Shown here: piece by piece, positions 6,424-11,265 of the stretch | Layout of the letters: every line of letters starts with the position of its first letter | Position numbering within the stretch: position 1 is the stretch's first letter | Assembly: GCA_016781775.1 (NCBI GenBank) | Contig: JADDPR010000281.1 | Coordinates: forward strand, 1 to 11,265 | Length of the DNA: 11,265 nucleotides | Direction: 5' to 3' | Source: Rubrobacter sp. | GTDB taxonomy: Bacteria > Actinomycetota > Rubrobacteria > Rubrobacterales > Rubrobacteraceae | Notes under the pieces: generated by a model | What the model saw: the letters and a program-made list of their open reading frames with translations, nothing else | Databases searched by the model: none | What the model was told of the DNA's origin: nothing | Program-made: the position numbers and the translations under genes

Positions 6424-6924
6424 GTGGGGCCGGAGGAGCTCAGCGAGCAGCTGCGCGAAGGCTCGGGAGAGTTCCTGGAGCGCCGGCGGAAGATAGCGCG
6501 CCTCGCGCTTCTGGCGGCGGGGTCGATGGGCGTGATCTCGCTCTACCAACTCGGCGTCATAAAGCACCTTCCCGACCCGCCCCTCCCTGGCTTCGACTCG
6601 GACAGGGTCGACGCCTCCGAGGAGGCCTACTCCATGTTCCAGATGCCCGACGGCCCCATCGGTCTCGGCAGCTACGCGGCTACTCTGGGCCTCGCGGCGA
6701 TGGGCGGTAAGGACCGTGCTGAAGAACACCCCTTCATCCCCCTCGCTCTCGCCGCCAAGGTCGCCTTCGATGCCCTGCAGGCCGGCAAGCTGACGGTCGA
6801 CCAGATCACCAAACACCGTGCCCTGTGCTCCTACTGCCTCGTCGCCGCCGGAGCGACCTTCGCCACCGTCCCGCTCGTCCTCCCCGAGGCCCGCGCCGCC
6901 CTCCGTGCCCTGCGGGGCGGCTAG
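6424..6924 (+). CDS. VKOR-like CxxC membrane protein
   Basis: A 166-residue probable four-helix membrane protein: hydrophobic spans at about 24-46, 78-94, 103-118 and 134-153. The last begins with C135-SY-C138, resembling the CxxC of the vitamin K epoxide reductase/DsbB-like family, which passes electrons between quinone and thiols. These are its only two cysteines, so the loop cysteine pair that true VKORs use to relay electrons is absent. Its role may therefore differ or need a partner. The charged N-terminus (about 1-23) is cytoplasmic by the positive-inside rule. The GTG at 6424 is chosen because AGGAGG, within the end of the previous gene, lies 5 bases upstream; its start is 2 bases after the SDR stop. 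The family call rests on the CxxC in the last helix and overall layout, without a search. Confidence 0.7.
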   Translation: MGPEELSEQLREGSGEFLERRRKIARLALLAAGSMGVISLYQLGVIKHLPDPPLPGFDSDRVDASEEAYSMFQMPDGPIGLGSYAATLGLAAMGGKDRAEEHPFIPLALAAKVAFDALQAGKLTVDQITKHRALCSYCLVAAGATFATVPLVLPEARAALRALRGG

Positions 6925-6937
6925 AAAGGGAAGGTAA

Positions 6938-8731
6938 TTGGACCGGAACCCTTCCATAGGGAATTACGGCCTCGTCTCCGACTGCCAGACGGCGGCGCTC
7001 GTCGGTAGGGACGGCTCGGTGGATTGGTACTGCCCGCCCCGCTTCGACGCCCCCTCGGTCTTCGCCCGCCTCCTCGACGAGAGGGGCGGCCACTGGTCTA
7101 TCCGCCCCGTGGGAGACTTCGAGTCTGAACGCGCCTACCTCGAAGGTGGGATGGTCCTGCGCACGGAGTTCCGCGCCGACGGCGGGAGGGTCGCCCTCAC
7201 CGACGCGCTCGCGCTCGAGGAGGGCGCGCGGGGGCACGCAATCGGACAACGTTCCCCGCACGTTCTACTTCGCCGCGTCGAGGGCCTGGGGGGCGAGGTC
7301 GAGTTGGAGGTCGAGTTCGTCCCGCGCCTGGAGTACGGCCTCACGGAGCCGCTCCTGCGCGCGTCGGAAGACGGGACGAGGATCGTGGCTCGCGCCGGCC
7401 CGACGGAGCTTCACCGCTTCGTCGGCTGTCCCCTGAAGGCCGCGAGGACGGAGGCCCGGGCCCGCTTCGTCTTGCGGGCTGGAGAGCACGTCGATTTCGC
7501 CCTCGTCTACCGGCGGGCGGGCGGGGAGATCGGGGAGCCGCTCGCGCCGCAGGTGGGGGCGGCCCTGGATAATGCCCGCGAAGGGTGGGCGTCGTGGTCC
7601 GGGATGCACAGGGGCTACGAGGGGCCGTACGCGAGGGAGGTGCATCGTAGCGCCCTCGTCCTGCAGGCGCTGACCTACGTGCCGAGCGGGGGCATAGTCG
7701 CCGCCCCGACGACCTCGTTGCCGGCGGTGCTGGGCGGCGAGGACAATTGGGACTACCGCTACGCCTGGCTGCGCGACCTGAGCCTCGTCTTGCGGGCTTT
7801 GTGGGTTGCGGCCTGTCCCGACGAAGCGGAGTGGTTCTTTTGCTGGATAGATCGCGCGGGGGGCGGATGTCCGAGCGGGCAACTCCAGATCATGTACGGC
7901 GTCGAAGGGGAACGCGACCTGACCGAACATTTCCTCCACCACCTGAGCGGCTTCCGTGGCAACGGACCCGTGCGGGTCGGTAACGACGCCTGGACCCAGA
8001 GACAGTTCGACGTCTACGGGGAGGTGCTCGACGCCGCCTACTTGCTCCGGGACCAACTCGGCGAAGAGTTCGACCCGTCGACGGCCCGCCTGCTCCGGGC
8101 GCTCGCCGACGGGGCCGCCGGGCACTGGCGGGAGCCGGACTCGGGGATGTGGGAGGCGCGGGACAAGGAGCGCCACTACCTCTCATCGAAGCTGATGTGC
8201 TGGGTGACCCTCGACCGGGCCGTGGAGCTCGCCCCGCGCCTGGGGGACGACTCCGACGTGGGATTCTGGAAGGAGGCGGGCGAGGAGATCCGGCGGACCA
8301 TCCTGGAGGAGGGCTGGAACGAGGCGGTTGGCGCCTACACGGGCGCGTTCGGCTCGGACCGGCTCGACGCCTCCGTCCTCCTGATGCCCCTGGTCGGCTT
8401 CCTGCCCGCCGAGGACGAACGCATGGAAGCCACGATCCGCAAGGTAGAAGCCGAGCTGGCCCCCGACGGCGTCGTCCACCGCTGGGCCGGGGACGAGAAC
8501 GGCTTCCTCCTCTGCACCTACTGGCTCGTCGAGTGCCTCGCCCGCTGCGACAGGACGGAAGACGCCGTCGAGCTCTTCGAGAGGACCACCGCCTGCGCCA
8601 ACGACCTCGGGCTACTCGCTGAGCAGGCCGATCCTCGAACCGGAGAGCTCTGGGGCAACTTCCCCCAGGCCTTCTCCCACGTCGGCCTCGTCAACGCCGC
8701 CTGGTGCCTCTCGTGGGCCGGTGTCGAGTAA
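6938..8731 (+). CDS. Glycoside hydrolase family 15 (glucoamylase/trehalase-like)
   Basis: Hydrolyses alpha-glucosidic bonds with inversion; within GH15 the choices are glucoamylase, glucodextranase or trehalase. The 597-residue protein has the bacterial/archaeal layout: N-terminal beta-sandwich (about 1-230) opening with NPSIGNYGLVSDCQTAALVG and SVDWYCPPRFD, then an (alpha/alpha)6 barrel with NWDYRYAWLRD (270-280), DSGMWEARDKERHY containing the probable catalytic acid E406, and LLAEQADPRTGELWGNFPQA containing the probable catalytic base E562. The N-terminal motif is shared by the mycobacterial GH15 trehalases, so trehalase is a real alternative. There is no signal peptide, so it acts in the cytoplasm on trehalose, glycogen or maltooligosaccharides. 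The TTG start at 6938 follows AAAGGGAAGG and gives the standard N-terminus. It is the last gene of the operon, 13 bases after the VKOR-like gene. Confidence 0.93.
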   Translation: MDRNPSIGNYGLVSDCQTAALVGRDGSVDWYCPPRFDAPSVFARLLDERGGHWSIRPVGDFESERAYLEGGMVLRTEFRADGGRVALTDALALEEGARGHAIGQRSPHVLLRRVEGLGGEVELEVEFVPRLEYGLTEPLLRASEDGTRIVARAGPTELHRFVGCPLKAARTEARARFVLRAGEHVDFALVYRRAGGEIGEPLAPQVGAALDNAREGWASWSGMHRGYEGPYAREVHRSALVLQALTYVPSGGIVAAPTTSLPAVLGGEDNWDYRYAWLRDLSLVLRALWVAACPDEAEWFFCWIDRAGGGCPSGQLQIMYGVEGERDLTEHFLHHLSGFRGNGPVRVGNDAWTQRQFDVYGEVLDAAYLLRDQLGEEFDPSTARLLRALADGAAGHWREPDSGMWEARDKERHYLSSKLMCWVTLDRAVELAPRLGDDSDVGFWKEAGEEIRRTILEEGWNEAVGAYTGAFGSDRLDASVLLMPLVGFLPAEDERMEATIRKVEAELAPDGVVHRWAGDENGFLLCTYWLVECLARCDRTEDAVELFERTTACANDLGLLAEQADPRTGELWGNFPQAFSHVGLVNAAWCLSWAGVE

Positions 8732-8774
8732 TCGGGCTGCTTCGCCTGGCCGATTGCGCCCGGGGCCTGTCCGA

Positions 8775-8816
8775 CGGTCGCCGCTTGCGTGCGGGTTTCT
8801 CCTCATCGAGCGACCG
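8775..8816. terminator. Possible bidirectional terminator between convergent genes
   Basis: CGGTCGC (8775-8781) is complementary to GCGACCG (8810-8816), a 7-bp perfect stem with a long 28-base loop. Inside it a smaller CCGC/GCGG stem (about 8781-8794) is followed by GTTTCT on the plus strand. It lies in the 105 bases between the convergent ends of the GH15 and hydratase genes, where a terminator is expected. The stem is weak for this GC content. Confidence 0.3.
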
Positions 8817-8836
8817 CGGTGCGGGAAGGGCGGCGC

Positions 8837-9589
8837 TCAGGCGACGACCTTCGCCTCCACGCTGCCCAGCCCCTCCGCCGTCACGCGTATGCTGTCGCCG
8901 GGCCGAACCGGGATCAGGCTCAGCGGCGTCCCCGTCAGGAGGAGCTGCCGCGGGCGCAGGGCGAGACCGTACGCCGCCAGGTGCCGTCTCAGCCACTTCA
9001 CCGACCCCGCCGGACCGCCAGGTACGCCCGACATGGGCCCCTCCTCGACCGTCTCGCCGTTGATCTCGACCCGCAGCGTGCCTGCCGGGGGCTCGTCGCC
9101 GCGCCACCGCACGCCTTCCGCGGCGGGGAGCACCACGCCAGCGTGCAGGCCGTTGTTGGCGATCAGCTCCTGCAGGTTCGGGGTCCTGGATCGGAAGACG
9201 TAGTTGTGCAGCTCGATGATGGGGAAGATACTCGCTATCTCGGCGTCTTCCCCGAGCCGGACGGCCAGCTCTCCCTCGATGGCGGGGTTCGCGTACGAGG
9301 CGTGGGAGAGCTCCACCCCGGAAGGATAGAGCTCGGTTTCGTACAAAAACCCGCGGATCGGCCCGTCCATGCCGAACTGCTCGCGGACGTTCGGGCCGGT
9401 GCAGCCGACCTTGTAGCCGGCCACCGGCTCGCCCTCCTCGACGCGCAATCGGGCTACCTCGGCCTGGACGGCATAGGCGTCGTCGAGGCCGAGGCGGGGA
9501 TGATCTTCTTCGGCGAAGAAGGTCCCGGGCGTGCGGGCCCGGTAGTCGGCCAGTTGCCGGGCGGCGAGCCCACGCACAGAGAGATCCAT
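8837..9589 (-). CDS. 2-keto-4-pentenoate hydratase family protein (FAH fold)
   Basis: A 250-residue member of the hydratase/decarboxylase branch of the fumarylacetoacetase fold (MhpD, HpaH, DmpE/DmpH type). These enzymes hydrate 2-hydroxypenta-2,4-dienoate or decarboxylate oxalocrotonate in meta-cleavage of aromatics, using Mg/Mn. Seen: an N-terminal helical part ending in YAVQAEV, GYKVGCTGPNVREQFG from G58, the metal-ligand pair E105-x-E107 in AIEGELAVRL, E126 as likely third ligand in IIELHNYVFR, ANNGLHAGVVLP, and LLLTGTPLSLIPVRPGD near the end. MhpD of E. coli is 269 aa, so the length is normal. The ATG at 9589 follows GGGGGTAAAGGG. Which substrate is used cannot be decided. It lies 163 bases downstream of the MFS transporter on the same strand, and no other ring-cleavage genes are in view. 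Confidence 0.88.
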   Translation of the reverse strand: MDLSVRGLAARQLADYRARTPGTFFAEEDHPRLGLDDAYAVQAEVARLRVEEGEPVAGYKVGCTGPNVREQFGMDGPIRGFLYETELYPSGVELSHASYANPAIEGELAVRLGEDAEIASIFPIIELHNYVFRSRTPNLQELIANNGLHAGVVLPAAEGVRWRGDEPPAGTLRVEINGETVEEGPMSGVPGGPAGSVKWLRRHLAAYGLALRPRQLLLTGTPLSLIPVRPGDSIRVTAEGLGSVEAKVVA

Positions 9590-9631
9590 CCCTTTACCCC
9601 CGTCACGCCTTCTCTTAGGCTCCCACGAGCC

Positions 9632-9723
9632 CGGTCGGCTGCCCGATCGTCCCTCCCGGTGCCACCCGAGCTTCGAAGCGCCATCCTACCCGAAGGCCGC
9701 GGCGAACACCCGACGATAGGATA
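9632..9723 (-). promoter_or_regulatory. Leader region upstream of the hydratase gene with hairpins and a T-box-like core
   Basis: In the 163 bases between the MFS stop and the hydratase ATG, reading on the minus strand: ATCCTA/TAGGAT (forward 9682-9723 region; 6-bp stem, long loop containing CCGCGG), then GGGTGGCACC (9667-9658), which matches the bulge core of T-box leaders (GGGTGGNACC), then an imperfect 7-bp stem CGATCGG/CCGACCG with a 4-base loop (9649-9632). The order resembles a leader with antiterminator and terminator, but the space is short for a full T-box and the gene is not an amino-acid gene. It may instead hold the MFS terminator and the hydratase promoter. Confidence 0.2.
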
Positions 9724-9752
9724 ACGAGGCGGAACGATCCACCAGACATACC

Positions 9753-11115
9753 CTAGGAGGTCGTCGCTTCTCCTGAGATCTCGTCGAGGGTCCGCCCCAT
9801 CGTCTCCTCGCCGAGGATCAGCACGTCGAGGGCGATGACGAGCAGAACGGCGGCGAAGACGACGAAGACGGCCCCAGGCCCCAAGGTCCCACCGTCGAGT
9901 ATGAGGCCGACGAGGTACGGACCCACGATGCCGCCGACGCGCCCGATGCCCGCCGCCCATCCCGCCCCCGAGCCGCGTGCGTCGGTCGGGTAGAGTTCGG
10001 GGGTGTAGCCGTAGAGCACCCCCACGCGCCGAGGTTGAAGAACGAGACGAGCGAGCCCCACAGGACGAGCTCGGCCCCCGAGGCGTCCGCCCCGAGGCCC
10101 CTGAGCCCGAAGGCGAGGGCGGCGGCCGCGCTCCCGAGCAGGTAGGTGACGAGCGTCGCCTTGCGGCCCCACCGCTCGACGAGGTACGCGGCGCTGAAGT
10201 AGCCCGGAATCTGCGCGAGCGTTATGAGCAGCACGAACTCGAACGAGCGCACGAGCCCGTACCCGGCCGAGGTGGCGAGAATCTGCGGCAGCCACGTAAA
10301 GATACCGTAGTACGAGAAGACCATCCCGAACCACAGCACCCACAGCACCGCCGTCCGCCGGGCATACGGCGCCGACCACAAGAGCCCGAGCCCCGTGCCG
10401 CCCCCGGAGGCGGAGGACGCATCGTGCCGCGCCTCGTCCGTCCCGTCGTACTCGATCCCGGGAGTAGCCGCGGCCTTTCGTGCCTCGTAGTGGCGGCCCT
10501 TGCGGAGGAGATAGCGAGGGGATTCGGGGAGGCGGCGCCTGAGGACGAGGGCGTAGAGGGCCGGGAGGGCGCCGATAAGGAAGGCGACGCGCCAGCCGTA
10601 CTCGAGGATCACGAGGTAGCCGATGACGGCCGCCAGGATCCAACCGTACGCCCAGAAGCTCTCCAGCAACACGAGCATCCGCCCGCACTTTTTCGCCGGC
10701 GCCACCTCCGCGACGAGCGTGCTCGCCACCGGCAGCTCACCCCGAGCCCTAATCCCGTAACGAATCGCAACACGAGCAGCGCCCCGTACCCCCAGGCGAG
10801 CGCCGTAAGCCCCGTCGCAATCGAGTACACGAGAAGCGTCACGATCAAGATCGCCCGCCGCCCGTATCTGTCGGCGAGCACCCCCGAGGCCGCCGCCCCT
10901 ACGAACATCCCGAACAACCCGATGCTTATAACCGCCCCGACCTGCCCCTGCGTGAGCCCCCACTCCCCCGCAAGCGCCACCAGCACGAACGACAGCAACC
11001 CGATGTCCATAGCGTCGAACATCCACCCGGGCCCCGCCAGCAATGTTACTCGCCGGTGACCCGCCCCGACGGGCTGCGCGTCCAACCGCTCCTCTAAACC
11101 CAGCGAATCCCGCAC
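9753..11115 (-). pseudogene. MFS transporter, two frameshifts
   Basis: A 12-helix major facilitator read in three pieces. Piece 1 (11115 to about 10741) has WMFDAMDIGLLSF (D34, D37 in the first helix) and ADRYGRR (81-87). Piece 2 (about 10740-10024) starts GELPVASTLVAEVAP and contains LPESPRYLLRKGR and ERWGRKATL. Piece 3 (about 10019-9753) starts VLYGYTPELYPTDARGSGAG and ends GRTLDEISGEATTS. The breaks are in CCCC at 10740-10743 and CCCCC at 10019-10023; one extra C in each joins GLGLG-GELPV and NLGAWG-VLYGY and gives exactly 454 residues. The motifs fit the metabolite:H+ symporters related to NiaP and aromatic-acid carriers; D-x-x-D in helix 1 recalls PcaK-type carriers. Neighbouring the 2-keto-4-pentenoate hydratase, it may import an aromatic or keto acid (inference). 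The GTG start at 11115 has AGGGGG about 6 bases upstream. As sequenced, it cannot make a full protein. Confidence 0.85.
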
Positions 11116-11167
11116 CGCCCGCCCCCTGACCCTATCTCCGACTCAAACCGCCGACATCCGAGGGGGC

Positions 11168-11240
11168 TTGTAACTCTCGCCCCTCCGCTTGCTACACGGA
11201 CTGTTGCAATATAGGCTGATTGTAACAAATATAATTATAG
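11168..11240. promoter_or_regulatory. AT-rich divergent promoter/operator region upstream of the MFS gene
   Basis: This is an AT-rich patch in an otherwise GC-rich window. GTTGCAAT (11203-11210) and ATTGTAAC (11219-11226) form an inverted repeat with one mismatch and an 8-base spacer. A third half-site TTGTAAC is at 11168-11174, exactly 52 bases from the one at 11220-11226. TATAATTATA (11230-11239) is a perfect palindrome giving a TATAAT on each strand. On the plus strand TTGCAA (11204-11209) is a -35-like element, though the spacer of 20 is long; no good minus-strand -35 was found. This looks like a regulator binding region between the MFS gene and a divergent gene, perhaps its regulator, beyond 11265. 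Confidence 0.5.
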
Positions 11241-11265
11241 CGTATCACGCTCGGACAAGCGGAAG

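Noticed and set aside
8612..9107. Minus-strand open frames over the GH15 end and hydratase end
   Set aside because: They are R/G/P-rich shadows lying over two well-supported genes, with no ribosome binding site support.
9977..11059. 360-codon plus-strand open frame opposite the MFS gene
   Set aside because: It is a shadow of the MFS gene: the opposite strand shows transporter motifs in all three pieces, while this frame is R/E/P-rich without domains.
11204..11239. A consensus sigma-70 promoter driving the MFS gene from the minus-strand TATAAT
   Set aside because: No acceptable -35 was found 16-18 bases upstream on the minus strand, so only the combined promoter/operator region is reported.

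Overview
The window is a GC-rich bacterial chromosome segment, probably from an actinomycete. High GC, strong G/C third-position bias, frequent GTG/TTG starts, a 412-420 aa aspartokinase with an internal beta-subunit start, and a GH15/SDR/DUF1360 stress-type cluster fit a deep-branching actinobacterium of the Rubrobacter type. That placement is inference from gene content and style; no marker gene proves it. There are no RNA genes, insertion sequences, CRISPR arrays or phage genes. No gene-free stretch exceeds 300 bases.

Region 1 (1-409, minus): a VOC/glyoxalase-fold gene that runs off the left edge and carries one frameshift. Region 2 (561-3477, minus): a compact lysC-dapA-dapB operon, transcribed in that order. 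lysC and dapA overlap by 8 bases and dapA and dapB are 3 bases apart. It covers the first step of the aspartate pathway and the two steps that commit carbon to diaminopimelate/lysine; aspartate-semialdehyde dehydrogenase (asd) is not in the window. lysC has an in-frame internal start with a strong ribosome binding site, so it probably makes both alpha and beta subunits.

Region 3 (3650-8731): a divergent cluster around a 274-base intergenic region. Leftward is a short-chain dehydrogenase of the general-stress YdaD/YhxC type, followed by a GC-rich hairpin. Rightward is a tight four-gene operon: DUF1360 membrane protein, a second SDR with a hydrophobic C-terminal tail, a VKOR-like membrane protein with a single CxxC, and a GH15 glucoamylase/trehalase-like enzyme. 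Gaps are 9, 2 and 13 bases. The mix suggests a stress-responsive redox and carbohydrate (perhaps trehalose or storage glucan) module; this is inference.

Region 4 (8837-11265, mostly minus): an MFS transporter followed by a 2-keto-4-pentenoate hydratase/FAH-fold enzyme, which suggests uptake and breakdown of an aromatic or keto acid. The MFS gene has two frameshifts. An AT-rich patch at 11168-11240 carries three copies of a TTGTAAC-type half-site and a palindrome with a TATAAT on each strand; it looks like a divergent promoter/operator shared with a gene beyond the right edge.

All three frameshifts are repaired by adding one G/C to a G/C run, and the MFS gene then becomes an exact 454-codon reading frame. 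This looks more like base-calling error than gene decay. Both genes are listed as pseudogenes only because the sequence as given does not encode full proteins.
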